Source of the DNA: a bacterium
Lineage (GTDB): Bacteria > Chloroflexota > Dormibacteria > Aeolococcales > Bog-877
Direction of reading: 5' to 3'
DNA: 48,561 nucleotides
Assembly (NCBI GenBank): GCA_021809895.1
Contig: JAJZJU010000006.1
Span: forward strand, 1-48,561
Shown: positions 22,928-30,492 of the stretch, in pieces
Numbering within the stretch: position 1 is the first letter of the stretch
How the letters are laid out: every line of letters starts with the position of its first letter
Translations under genes and position numbers: made by a program
Notes under the pieces: model-generated
Databases searched by the model: none
Told to the model about the DNA's origin: nothing
The model's input: only the letters and a program-made list of their open reading frames with translations

Positions 22928-23450
22928 CCTCCTGGGCCACGTTGACTTCCGGCACCGCCGCGCAGCCCCCGGCCGACTCGCCCATGTTGGCGGCCGCCAC
23001 CTGTTCCAGAGCGCAGCGAAGCTGGTCCATCAGCTCTGAGTCTAGGGCATCTCCGAAATGCGCCTGCACCGAGCGCAGGTGATCGTGGGCTGCCACCTCA
23101 AGGCGCGCCATGCCGTCCTCTGTCAGCACCGCGAAGGCTCCTCGGGCGTCGCTGGGGCAGACCTCGCGCCGGACCAGCCCCCCAGCCTCCAGCCTCTCAA
23201 TCAGACGGGTGAGTCCGCTGCGGCTCAGCAGCACCCGATCAGCCAGCTGAGCCATCCGCAGCCTCCCTTCTGGCGCCTCGCTCAGCTGCACCAGCACGTC
23301 ATACTCGGCCAGAGGCAGGCGCTGGCTGGTCAGCAGCTCTCGCTCCAGCGCCCTTGCGACCAGGGTGTGGGCGCGCAGGAACGCGTGCCATGTCGCCAGG
23401 ACATCGGGGCTCAGGCCAGCCGCGGTCTCGGTCGCAGATTGTGATTGCAC
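22914..23450 (-). CDS. MarR-family transcriptional regulator
   Basis: A 178-residue winged-helix regulator: RLPLAEYDVLVQLSEAPEGRLRMAQLADRVLLSRSGLTRLIERLEAGGLVRRE is the MarR fold, with recognition helix SRSGLTRLIERL and a wing at about residues 90-100. I chose the GTG at 23450, with AGG about 9 nt upstream; a TTG at 23456 is an alternative. The start overlaps an operator-like TTGCACAAGCAA, so it is likely autoregulated and also controls the divergent yceI gene. The PCP_red gene overlaps its 3' end. Confidence 0.88.
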   Translation of the reverse strand: MQSQSATETAAGLSPDVLATWHAFLRAHTLVARALERELLTSQRLPLAEYDVLVQLSEAPEGRLRMAQLADRVLLSRSGLTRLIERLEAGGLVRREVCPSDARGAFAVLTEDGMARLEVAAHDHLRSVQAHFGDALDSELMDQLRCALEQVAAANMGESAGGCAAVPEVNVAQEDGLD

Positions 23451-23456
23451 AAGCAA
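23445..23456 (+). promoter_or_regulatory. operator-like site 1 and -35 of the yceI promoter
   Basis: TTGCACAAGCAA matches site 2 (23479-23490) at 10 of 12 positions (TTGYACRAGCAA). Its first six bases can serve as the -35 element, 18 nt before the -10 TAGAAT at 23469-23474. Confidence 0.6.
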
Positions 23457-23468
23457 GTACCTAAGTGA

Positions 23469-23474
23469 TAGAAT
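23469..23474 (+). promoter_or_regulatory. -10 element of the yceI promoter
   Basis: TAGAAT lies 18 nt downstream of TTGCAC (23445-23450), giving a normal sigma-70-type promoter. Operator-like sites lie on both sides. Confidence 0.5.
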
Positions 23475-23475
23475 T

Positions 23476-23493
23476 TAATTGTACGAGCAATTA
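23476..23493 (+). promoter_or_regulatory. operator-like site 2, 18-bp palindrome
   Basis: TAATTGTACGAGCAATTA has perfect 6-bp arms around 6 nt, and its core TTGTACGAGCAA repeats site 1, 34 bp away. It overlaps the expected transcription start of yceI, where a bound MarR dimer would block transcription. Confidence 0.6.
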
Positions 23494-23535
23494 TGACTCC
23501 CGCGGAGTCTTGGCGAGCGAAATAGGAGGCAAGAG

Positions 23536-24060
23536 ATGGCTTGGAAACTGGACATGGCCCACTCGGCGGTGGAGTTCTCGGTGCGCCACATGATGATCAG
23601 CACCGTCAAGGGGAACTTCAAGGACTTCTCAGTGGACATCGATATCGACCCCGATGACCTCACCAAGAGCTCGGTGCGAGCTGTGATCAAGGCTGCCAGT
23701 ATCGACACTCGCGAGCCCCAGCGCAATGGGCACCTGGTGTCCGCCGACTTCCTCGATGCCGAGAAGTACCCCGAGATCGTCTTCCAGAGCCGTCGCGTAG
23801 CGTCCCTTGGGGGCGAGCGCTACCAGGTGGAGGGTGACCTCACGATCAAGGACGTGACCCGCCCCGTCAGTCTCGACGTCACCCTCCTTGGGTTCGAGAC
23901 CAGCCCCTACGGGGTCAAGGCGGGAGGCTTCGAGGCGACCACCAAGATCAGCCGGCAGGATTTCGGACTCACATGGAACGTCGCCCTGGAGACGGGTGGC
24001 GTCCTGGTCGGTGACGAGATCAAGATCTCGATCGACGCCGAGGTCAACGAGGCAGCCTGA
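23536..24060 (+). CDS. yceI: YceI-family protein
   Basis: A 174-residue lipocalin-like protein that binds an isoprenoid or fatty-acid chain in its barrel. Signature blocks are WKLDMAHSAVEFSVRHMMISTVKGNF at the start, SIDTREPQRNGHLVSADFLDAEKYPEIVF in the middle and TRPVSLDVTLLG followed by GFEATTKISRQDFGLTWN towards the end. There is no signal peptide, so it is cytoplasmic. AGGAGG sits 8 nt before the ATG. The promoter is flanked by two MarR operator-like sites shared with the divergent regulator. A strong hairpin follows the stop. Confidence 0.95.
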   Translation: MAWKLDMAHSAVEFSVRHMMISTVKGNFKDFSVDIDIDPDDLTKSSVRAVIKAASIDTREPQRNGHLVSADFLDAEKYPEIVFQSRRVASLGGERYQVEGDLTIKDVTRPVSLDVTLLGFETSPYGVKAGGFEATTKISRQDFGLTWNVALETGGVLVGDEIKISIDAEVNEAA

Positions 24061-24065
24061 GCGAA

Positions 24066-24103
24066 GGAGCCGGGATGAGCCGAACTGGGCTCATCCCGGC
24101 TCC
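24066..24103. terminator. 16-bp-stem hairpin between convergent genes
   Basis: GGAGCCGGGATGAGCC pairs perfectly with 24088-24103 around the loop GAACTG. It lies between the convergent yceI and def genes and probably stops transcription from both sides, although a T-tract is missing. Confidence 0.75.
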
Positions 24104-24111
24104 AGCCGGGC

Positions 24112-24618
24112 TCAGCGCGCTTCTGACTCCTCGGCCTCCTCGTCGTCCACCACCTCCTGGAAGGTGGCGCCTGGTGCCAGCCGCTCGGGACACAGCATGC
24201 CCAGCAGGTGGTCTGACTCGTGCTGGACGATGCGCGCCAGCCAGCCCTCGAAAGAGCGCACCACGCCCCGGCCGTGGACGTTGCGGTAGCGCACCGTCAC
24301 CTGTTGGTAGCGGCGAATCATGCCCGCTCGTCCAGGCAGTGAGAGGCAGCCCTCGACCGCGTCCACCTCGCCCGAGGCCGACAGCAGCTCGGGGTTGCAT
24401 ATGACGAACTTGCGGTCCTCGTAGACGATCACCGCGAGCTGGAGATTGAGCCCGACCTGAGGCCCCGCCAGCCCCACCCCGCTCCACTCCTCACAGCGCA
24501 CATACATCTCGTCGACCAGCCGCCGCAGGTTGGCGTCGAAGATTCGGACCGGCCGCGACCGCTGGTGCAGAACCGCGGCCGGGTCGGTCACCAGCCGCAG
24601 GGGTGGGGAAGGCTTCAC
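24112..24618 (-). CDS. def: peptide deformylase
   Basis: A 168-residue metalloenzyme that removes the formyl group from the N-terminal methionine of new proteins. All three motifs are present: GVGLAGPQVG (about residues 47-56), EGCLSLPG with the metal-binding cysteine (about 89-96), and QHESDHLLG with the two histidines and catalytic glutamate (about 132-140). The C-terminus is acidic. The GTG start overlaps the stop of the lipoate-ligase-like gene as GTGA, so def is third in a three-gene operon. Confidence 0.95.
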   Translation of the reverse strand: MKPSPPLRLVTDPAAVLHQRSRPVRIFDANLRRLVDEMYVRCEEWSGVGLAGPQVGLNLQLAVIVYEDRKFVICNPELLSASGEVDAVEGCLSLPGRAGMIRRYQQVTVRYRNVHGRGVVRSFEGWLARIVQHESDHLLGMLCPERLAPGATFQEVVDDEEAEESEAR

Positions 24619-25310
24619 TCCAAGATCTTCTCAGGCCGCGGGTCTTCCTCACCAGCGAAGAGCGGGATCGCCTCCTCCTGAGTTAGGCCCGGCATCCCGA
24701 CCAGGTCGCCCAGCCAGGTGAGGCGGTCGCCGGCGATCCCCGGGCCGAAGGTGCGGTGGCTGATATCCAGGGCAAGAAGATGAGCGGGAGGAGGCATCCG
24801 CAGGCCCACGACCGCTCTCATCAGGGCAACTTCCCGGGTCAATTTGAAGCCCACTCCGACCAGCTTTTTGCCCCCAACCGAGAGGTCGCTGAAACCCGGG
24901 CACCATGCCCCCGTCACCTTTCCCGGAGTCAGCTCCAGGCGGTGGCGGATGAGCCGGCGCTCAAGGGTTCCCAAAGCTGCGGCCAGCAGTACATCCAGGG
25001 GTCGCGTGAGGGGCTGGGGCAGACTCGCCACCATCAGCAGATGGAGCCAGTCAGGTCCTCCGGGGCCTATGGTGCCGCCGACCGGGCTGAGCCGCACCGC
25101 GCCTATGTCGGGGATCTTTCGTATAGCGTCGACCACCCCTGGCAGGCGAGCTGGGCCGGGGCCCACGGTCACCCCGTACACGGTCCGCAGCGGTATTACC
25201 CTGATCTCTCTTGGCCTGCCTGGCGCCAGCCCCAGCCCCGCTGAGCCGGCGACCATTGCGTCATCTTCGAATCGAGGCCGATCGAAGTGCGCGGTCCACC
25301 CATCGGGCAT
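24615..25310 (-). CDS. lipoate-protein ligase-like protein
   Basis: A 231-residue protein of the BPL/LplA/LipB fold. The C-terminal half has the recognisable core GAWCPGFSDLSVGGKKLVGVGFKLTRE, in which the lysine of GGKKLVG corresponds to the acyl-AMP-binding lysine. The N-terminal signature of LplA, normally RRxSGGGAVxHD, is replaced by VRLSPVGGTIGPGG, so it may use a different acyl group or act as an octanoyl transferase. I chose the ATG at 25310; the longer frame upstream overlaps the preceding gene. It lies 14 nt downstream of the SRPBCC gene and overlaps def. Confidence 0.75.
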   Translation of the reverse strand: MPDGWTAHFDRPRFEDDAMVAGSAGLGLAPGRPREIRVIPLRTVYGVTVGPGPARLPGVVDAIRKIPDIGAVRLSPVGGTIGPGGPDWLHLLMVASLPQPLTRPLDVLLAAALGTLERRLIRHRLELTPGKVTGAWCPGFSDLSVGGKKLVGVGFKLTREVALMRAVVGLRMPPPAHLLALDISHRTFGPGIAGDRLTWLGDLVGMPGLTQEEAIPLFAGEEDPRPEKILE

Positions 25311-25324
25311 CTCTCCCAGCTGTG

Positions 25325-25834
25325 TCAACCTGGGCCGGCTTCGCCAGCCTCCGCATCCCTTTCGTGAGCCCGCCAGCTCTGGCGATCGGAGCTGGGCACA
25401 AGCAGGTTGAACAGCGCCTGCAGGGACCGGCGCGCCTGCATCTCCAGGATCCCGCTCACGCCGAAGCGTCCGGCCAGGTACCCCAGGGTCCCGCCAGGCA
25501 GATGGTACGTGAGCTCTTGGGTGACCTCGGTCGCACCCTCGCCGACCGCAGCGCACTCGATCCTGAGCTCAGCGGTCGCGCCCATGGCATGGCCATGGCT
25601 GCTGAGCAGGGAAGGGCGCTCGCAGTCTCCGATGACCCACTGGCTGTCGGCGAACTTCCCGCCTGCCACCAGGCGGATGTGAAGTCTGTCTCCCTCCCGT
25701 AGAGGTGGTGTCACTGAACCGCTGATCTCCTTGACCCCGAACATCCAGGATGGGGCGTTGCGAACATCGGCGATGAAGTCCCAGGCGGTCTCCGGCGACA
25801 CCGGGATCACGATCCGATGGCGGACCTCAGGCAT
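25325..25834 (-). CDS. SRPBCC-family protein
   Basis: A 169-residue protein with the START/Bet v1-like hydrophobic-pocket fold: HRIVIPVSPETAWDFIADVRNAPSWM at the N-terminus, GDRLHIRLVAGGK and the final helix GTLGYLAGRFGVSGILEMQARRSLQALFNLLV. Such proteins bind lipids or polyketides or act as cyclase-like enzymes; the ligand is unknown. The ATG at 25834 directly precedes the conserved first strand. It is the first gene of a minus-strand operon with the lipoate ligase-like protein and def, and is divergent from the PNPOx-like gene. Confidence 0.85.
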   Translation of the reverse strand: MPEVRHRIVIPVSPETAWDFIADVRNAPSWMFGVKEISGSVTPPLREGDRLHIRLVAGGKFADSQWVIGDCERPSLLSSHGHAMGATAELRIECAAVGEGATEVTQELTYHLPGGTLGYLAGRFGVSGILEMQARRSLQALFNLLVPSSDRQSWRAHERDAEAGEAGPG

Positions 25835-25878
25835 TGCCGGCTGCGAACATGTCCATGTGGCGCACCGAGGATATCCCG

Positions 25879-25884
25879 TACGGT
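25879..25884 (+). promoter_or_regulatory. -10-like hexamer before the PNPOx-like gene
   Basis: TACGGT ends 7 nt before the ATG at 25892. An AGGAG overlaps the gap but is too close to the ATG for normal ribosome binding, so the start may be leaderless. Confidence 0.4.
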
Positions 25885-25891
25885 AGGAGAG

Positions 25892-27352
25892 ATGCGCAGG
25901 GCCGATCTCGCCGATATCCAAGAGCTGGCGGCCCTCGACCGCTTCCTGCAATGGGATCTGGCCACCCTGAACCCCTGGGGCGTACCCTCGCTGGCGGCGA
26001 CCGGGGCCCGCCTGCTCCCCGCAGCCGGGGAGATTTGGACGTCCACCACCGTCGGCTTCCAGGCCAAGGTCCGCAACATCAGACTTCATCCCCGGGTGGC
26101 GCTGCTGCGCCACGATGGGAGCGGCCGGTCGGTTCTGCTGCGCGGTGAGGCTGAGGTTGTGGAGGGAGACGGCACCGCCAACCTGACCGCGTTGTTCGAA
26201 CTGATGGGAGGACCGGCCGGCGCCCGGCCTCGCTTTTATGAGTCGACGGTCGATTCCCACTGGCGCCGTCTCTACCGGGAATACTGGCACCGGATCTTGA
26301 TTCGCGTGCGAGTGGTCGAGGTGGGCTTGTTCAGCCTGGACGGGCTCTCTTTGTACCGCGTCGGGGAATGGGGAGACTCTGCCCCCCGCGCTCCCAGGAG
26401 GGCGCCGGCCGCACAGGGCAACAGCACACCCCTGGGCTCATTGGATCTGAGGGGTCGGCAGATGCTCCAGGACAAAGTGCCCGCCGTCCTGGCGGTCCCA
26501 GACGGACCCCTGGAGACCCCCCTTCTCCTTCCCGTGCAGGTCACCCAGGATCGTCTGGGACGGTTTCTCATCCGCGAACACCCGGGCCTTGCCGGGCGGG
26601 CCTTCCCCAGGGCCTCGCTGGCAGTGCGGGTGCTGGACGACACCTACGAGCTGGTTAGGGAGGTGGCCTGGATCGGCCGGCTACAGCCGGGCGAGGGATG
26701 GCGGGAGTTCCTGCCGCGCTCCGTTTATGGGTTCACCAAGCCTCCCGGCCTGGTTCCGGATCTGGCGGCCGGCCTGGCCGCCCTGGCGGCGGCGCGCCGG
26801 CGGACCGACGGCGCCCACGTCACCGTCCCCGATGTCGAACCGGCGGCGCGGCGGGCCGGCCTCACCAGCGCGGGCCCGCTGCGGCTGTCAGGGGCGGCCT
26901 GGGAGGCCCTGGGGGATCTGTTCAGTGGCTCTAACGCCAGCGCCCCGTGGTACGCGAGCTGGGCGATGCTGGCTCGCGACCCACGCACAAGAGTCCGCCT
27001 GAATTACCTCGCCAACCGGTCCGAGCTCGAGCGCGACTGGGCTCAGTCGTTGCTGATCCGTGGCTGCCGCGGGGTGTCCCCGGCGCGGCTGGCCATGGCG
27101 GCTCTGCGGATGCGCCCTCGCTCCCGCGATCTGAAGGCGGAGTCCAGACGTCACGACAGGATCCTGGAGCGCTCACGCCAGGTGCTGCGCAGGGAGCTCC
27201 CCGGGCCTCTGCGGGCAGAGGTCTTTGGACCGCTGCGCGCAGCGTCTCCGGCCCACCCCTCAATATCGTTCGAGCACGCGGCCCTAGACGCTGCGCGCAC
27301 GACCGCGGTGGCCGGCGCTGCCGTCCTGGACCGTCTGCTGAGACGTAGCTGA
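25892..27352 (+). CDS. PNPOx-like split-barrel protein with long C-terminal region
   Basis: A 486-residue protein. The first 150 residues look like an FMN- or F420-binding pyridoxamine-phosphate oxidase fold: AALDRFLQWDLATLNPWGVPSLAATGARLLPAAGEIWTSTTVGFQAKVRNIRLHPRVAL is its strand and phosphate-binding region. The rest, about 330 residues, is a separate domain I do not recognise, rich in arginine and leucine, with segments such as WYASWAMLARDPRTRVRLNYLANR. The ATG at 25892 is chosen over a longer frame because of the upstream hexamer and because the conserved region starts soon after. Function beyond the N-terminal fold is unknown. Confidence 0.75.
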   Translation: MRRADLADIQELAALDRFLQWDLATLNPWGVPSLAATGARLLPAAGEIWTSTTVGFQAKVRNIRLHPRVALLRHDGSGRSVLLRGEAEVVEGDGTANLTALFELMGGPAGARPRFYESTVDSHWRRLYREYWHRILIRVRVVEVGLFSLDGLSLYRVGEWGDSAPRAPRRAPAAQGNSTPLGSLDLRGRQMLQDKVPAVLAVPDGPLETPLLLPVQVTQDRLGRFLIREHPGLAGRAFPRASLAVRVLDDTYELVREVAWIGRLQPGEGWREFLPRSVYGFTKPPGLVPDLAAGLAALAAARRRTDGAHVTVPDVEPAARRAGLTSAGPLRLSGAAWEALGDLFSGSNASAPWYASWAMLARDPRTRVRLNYLANRSELERDWAQSLLIRGCRGVSPARLAMAALRMRPRSRDLKAESRRHDRILERSRQVLRRELPGPLRAEVFGPLRAASPAHPSISFEHAALDAARTTAVAGAAVLDRLLRRS

Positions 27353-27353
27353 G

Positions 27354-27962
27354 ATGCCCCGCAGGCTCCGTCTGCTGAGTTGGGCGCTGCTCCAAGCTGG
27401 AGCACTCAGGGTCAGCTTTCGGCACCCGAGGCTGTTCTGGATTTTGATGACCCCTGCTCTGGTTGGATCCGGGATGGCGACCGCTGAGGGGGGGCACCCG
27501 CGCGCAGCCCGAGTCGGAGCCGGTTGGATCGCTTCCGGAGCCGGAGCGGGGCTGGGAGCGTACCTGGTGACCATCGCGGCTGCCCTTCTGCTGGGAAGAC
27601 ACCCCAGCGGGCGGCGATGGCTGCAACAGGTCCACTCCTGCACCGGGTCTTGCCCGCGGCCGCTCAGAGCCATCCTGGTGGTACCGGCCTCGATCGGCGA
27701 GGAGCTCTTCTGGCGGGAGGGGGTGCTGGTGGGTGACGATCGGAAGCGGCTCCGGGTCGGCTCCGAGGTAGCCGGCTACCTGGCGGTCCAGATCGCTTCC
27801 GGAAATCCGACCACGGTGGCCGGTGGTCTCCTGCTCGGGTTGGTGACCAGCCTGCTGCGATCCCGCTCGGGGTCGCTGGCGCCGGCGTGGACAGCCCACC
27901 TGATGTTCTCGGAGCTGACCCTGGTGTGGCCGGGGCTGCCGCCGAAGGCTGGTTTCGAGTGA
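27354..27962 (+). CDS. CPBP-family intramembrane protease
   Basis: A 202-residue membrane protein with the CAAX-protease/bacteriocin-processing (CPBP, Abi) signature: IGEELFWREGVL contains the EExxxR active-site motif, and the histidine in AWTAHLMFSELTLVW supplies the later motif. About four to five membrane segments are visible. Members cleave within membranes; some act in bacteriocin self-immunity, and the target here is unknown. The ATG lies 1 nt after the stop of the PNPOx-like gene, so the two are probably co-transcribed. Confidence 0.82.
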   Translation: MPRRLRLLSWALLQAGALRVSFRHPRLFWILMTPALVGSGMATAEGGHPRAARVGAGWIASGAGAGLGAYLVTIAAALLLGRHPSGRRWLQQVHSCTGSCPRPLRAILVVPASIGEELFWREGVLVGDDRKRLRVGSEVAGYLAVQIASGNPTTVAGGLLLGLVTSLLRSRSGSLAPAWTAHLMFSELTLVWPGLPPKAGFE

Positions 27963-28031
27963 AGCACTAGGGCACAGAGCTGTCACTCGATCGTGTTCCT
28001 AAGGCGGTGAGGTTCATCGCAAAATCTCCAG

Positions 28032-30029
28032 GTGGCCATTGTGGTGAACGAATATTTGGATGAGGCCAACCCGACCAGCTGGTCGTCCCCTGGGCAGCCC
28101 GAGGATGTCGAGCCGGGCGTCACCGCTGCGCTGAGCCCCTCGGCCGCGGTGGTGGTGCGGGAGCTCATCGAGCCGGGGGCCATGAGGGTCACCGCGGAGC
28201 CGATCTGGCGCCTTGTGGATCGGGCGCTGCTAGGCTACCAGCTGCGCTGGCGACCGCCTCGCCTGGATGCGGTGCCATCTCCCGGCGACTTCTGGCGCGC
28301 CGCCGCCAGCTCCGATCTGCTCGAGCCCTTGGATGACGCGCTCATGCATGCCCAGTTCGAAGCCGCCAAGCAGATCCGTCCCAGCGCGGTGTTCATCGAT
28401 CTGGTGGGGTACCGCCGCCAACGTCGCGGGGTCGCCGGAATCCTGGCGAGAGCGGCGCGGCAGGCCGACATTCCCGCCACCAGGATCATCTGGCAGCTGA
28501 ACGAGTCCGAAGACGTCACCGACGTGGTCCCAACCGCGGATCTGGTCTTCGACCTGCGACTCCATGGTTTCAAGGTGGCATTTCTCGACCTAGGCGAGAG
28601 CCGGACGCCCATCGCCAGCATCGCCAGGGTACTGCCGGACATCCTCCATCTCGACGCCAGCCTGGTCCACGGTCTTGCCCGCGGTGAGGCTTACGCCGCC
28701 GTCATTCGGGGATTGACCGGGTTCGCGGCGGCGATTGGCAGCCGGCTCGTCGCCGGCGACATCTCCAGTGAGCCGGAGCTGGCAGCTCTGATGGACCTCG
28801 GCATCCGCTACGGCTCGGGCTCCTTGCTGGGGCGTCCGGTGGAAGTTGAGGGCCCCCGGGCCGTCGAGCCGGTCCGACCCCGGGTGCTGCTGGACATAGA
28901 CAGTCTCGATCCCGCGGGCGAACCCTCTACCTGTCCCACACTGGCACCAGCAGAAGGCACAGGCGGTCCGCTCGTCCACCTTGCTTCCCATGTCGACGTC
29001 ACCGAGGAGCTGGGCCAGGCGGCCCGCTCCCTGCAGGCGGAGTACCAGCCGGACGTGATCCTGGAGCTGGCCGCCGACCACCTGGCTCGGTTGGTCCCCT
29101 ACGATGGCCTGGCGATCTACCGGGCCGACTGGGACGCCCTCCGCTTCCGCCCCCTGCTTGCCCGTTCCAGTTCCGAGCCGACATACGTCGTTGGGGTGAT
29201 GGGGCACACCTTCCCAATTGGGACCGGGATCACCGGATGGGCCCTGGATCTCGGGACCCCGCAGCTGGTCAACGACGCTGACGCCCACCCCGCAGCCGGG
29301 CACCTGCCGGGGACCGCCGCGGACGATGAGTCGATGCTGCTGGTGCCGCTGGTTGCCGCGGACCGTCGCCTTGGCATCCTGACCCTGGTGCGCTTCCGCA
29401 CCGGGGCCTTCAGCCCTGCCGAGCTCACCACCGCCAGTCTGGTCGGACACATGCTGGCGGCCGCTTGGCACAACGCTCAGCTCTATTCGGAGCTGGCCGA
29501 GAACGCCATCACCGACTCGCTGACCGGCCTGCGCAACAGCCGCTGGCTGCGCGACTCCGGTCGCCGCGAGCTGGCGCTGGCGGAGCGCGAGCAGCACGGC
29601 CTGGCCCTGGTGATGCTCGACCTCGACAAGTTCAAGCTGGTCAACGACTCGGTCGGCCATGGCACCGGGGACTCCGTGCTGCGGGCGGTGGGACGGGCGA
29701 TCCACGAATCGATCCGGGCCGACGATGTCGCGGTCCGCTATGGCGGCGAGGAGTTCGTGCTGCTGCTCCACCAAGCTGGCCTGGAGGGCCCCAGGAGGGT
29801 CTGGCGTGACCTGCGGCGGCGGCTCGGGCGCATCGCCCTGCCCGAGGCGTGCGCCCTGCAGAGGGTGACAGCCTCGGCGGGCCTGGCCCGGTATCCCGAC
29901 CACGGCCGGACACTCACCCAGCTGCTCTCGGCGGCGGACGCCGCCATGTACGCCATGAAGCGCCGGGGTGGCAACCGCCTCGCGACCGCGCGCCCAGGAC
30001 TCCTTACTCGGCCCGATCCAGACAGCTGA
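28032..30029 (+). CDS. degenerate-EAL, GAF, GGDEF diguanylate cyclase
   Basis: A 665-residue signalling protein. Residues about 50-275 are an EAL-like fold whose EAL motif is replaced by YQL (LLGYQLRW) and most catalytic acids are lost, so it probably binds rather than cleaves cyclic di-GMP. A GAF domain follows (about 335-480), then a GGDEF domain (about 495-655) with active site YGGEEF near residue 570 and an RxxD inhibitory site (RADD) just before it. It should make cyclic di-GMP and be subject to feedback. The EAL-first order is unusual. GTG start; no membrane segment. Confidence 0.9.
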   Translation: MAIVVNEYLDEANPTSWSSPGQPEDVEPGVTAALSPSAAVVVRELIEPGAMRVTAEPIWRLVDRALLGYQLRWRPPRLDAVPSPGDFWRAAASSDLLEPLDDALMHAQFEAAKQIRPSAVFIDLVGYRRQRRGVAGILARAARQADIPATRIIWQLNESEDVTDVVPTADLVFDLRLHGFKVAFLDLGESRTPIASIARVLPDILHLDASLVHGLARGEAYAAVIRGLTGFAAAIGSRLVAGDISSEPELAALMDLGIRYGSGSLLGRPVEVEGPRAVEPVRPRVLLDIDSLDPAGEPSTCPTLAPAEGTGGPLVHLASHVDVTEELGQAARSLQAEYQPDVILELAADHLARLVPYDGLAIYRADWDALRFRPLLARSSSEPTYVVGVMGHTFPIGTGITGWALDLGTPQLVNDADAHPAAGHLPGTAADDESMLLVPLVAADRRLGILTLVRFRTGAFSPAELTTASLVGHMLAAAWHNAQLYSELAENAITDSLTGLRNSRWLRDSGRRELALAEREQHGLALVMLDLDKFKLVNDSVGHGTGDSVLRAVGRAIHESIRADDVAVRYGGEEFVLLLHQAGLEGPRRVWRDLRRRLGRIALPEACALQRVTASAGLARYPDHGRTLTQLLSAADAAMYAMKRRGGNRLATARPGLLTRPDPDS

Positions 30030-30492
30030 TCGTCCGCTCCACCGCGCCGACCACGGTCAGCAACGCCTCCAGCTCCGGGTCGGAGAACCTCTGCAGGACT
30101 CTCTCGATCGCTCCCCGGCGGAATCCAGCGGCCTCCTCGGCCTCCGCCCTGCCCCGGGCGGCGAGCTGGGCGTGGACCAGCCGGCGGTCGGACTCGTCGC
30201 GCCGGCGCTCCACCAGGGAGTGCTCCTCCAAACGATCCAGCATGGAGCTGACCGATGGCATGCTCACCGCCAGCATCTCGGCAAGCTGGCCGACCGTCAT
30301 AGGTCCCAGCTCATGCAGCAGCATGATCACATGCATCTGACCGAAGGAGAGGTCCTTGCGGGCGAACGAGGCTCCCGGCCCTTTGCGCCAGTGTTGCGAG
30401 GCAACCCGGTCGAGGGCCGCGAGCGCGTGGCTCAAGAGCTCGGTCCGCTCGGGTACTGGCGCCGTGGTCACCTTGGCGTCGGTCTCGGTCAT
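30004..30492 (-). CDS. MarR-family regulator of the DHA2 efflux pump
   Basis: A 162-residue MarR protein with the winged helix at LSFGQMHVIMLLHELGPMTVGQLAEMLAVSMPSVSSMLDRLEEHSLVERRRDESDRRLVHAQLAARG (recognition helix SMPSVSSMLDRLE, wing DESDRR). It likely represses the upstream efflux gene, released by a toxic compound. Its ATG overlaps the pump's stop by 4 nt (ATGA), so they form one operon. The end of the gene overlaps the diguanylate cyclase 3' end by 26 nt on the opposite strand. Confidence 0.9.
   Translation of the reverse strand: MTETDAKVTTAPVPERTELLSHALAALDRVASQHWRKGPGASFARKDLSFGQMHVIMLLHELGPMTVGQLAEMLAVSMPSVSSMLDRLEEHSLVERRRDESDRRLVHAQLAARGRAEAEEAAGFRRGAIERVLQRFSDPELEALLTVVGAVERTISCLDRAE

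Noticed and set aside
28590-29903. 437-codon minus-strand frame opposite the diguanylate cyclase
   Set aside because: It is an antisense shadow; the sense strand has GAF and GGDEF motifs.
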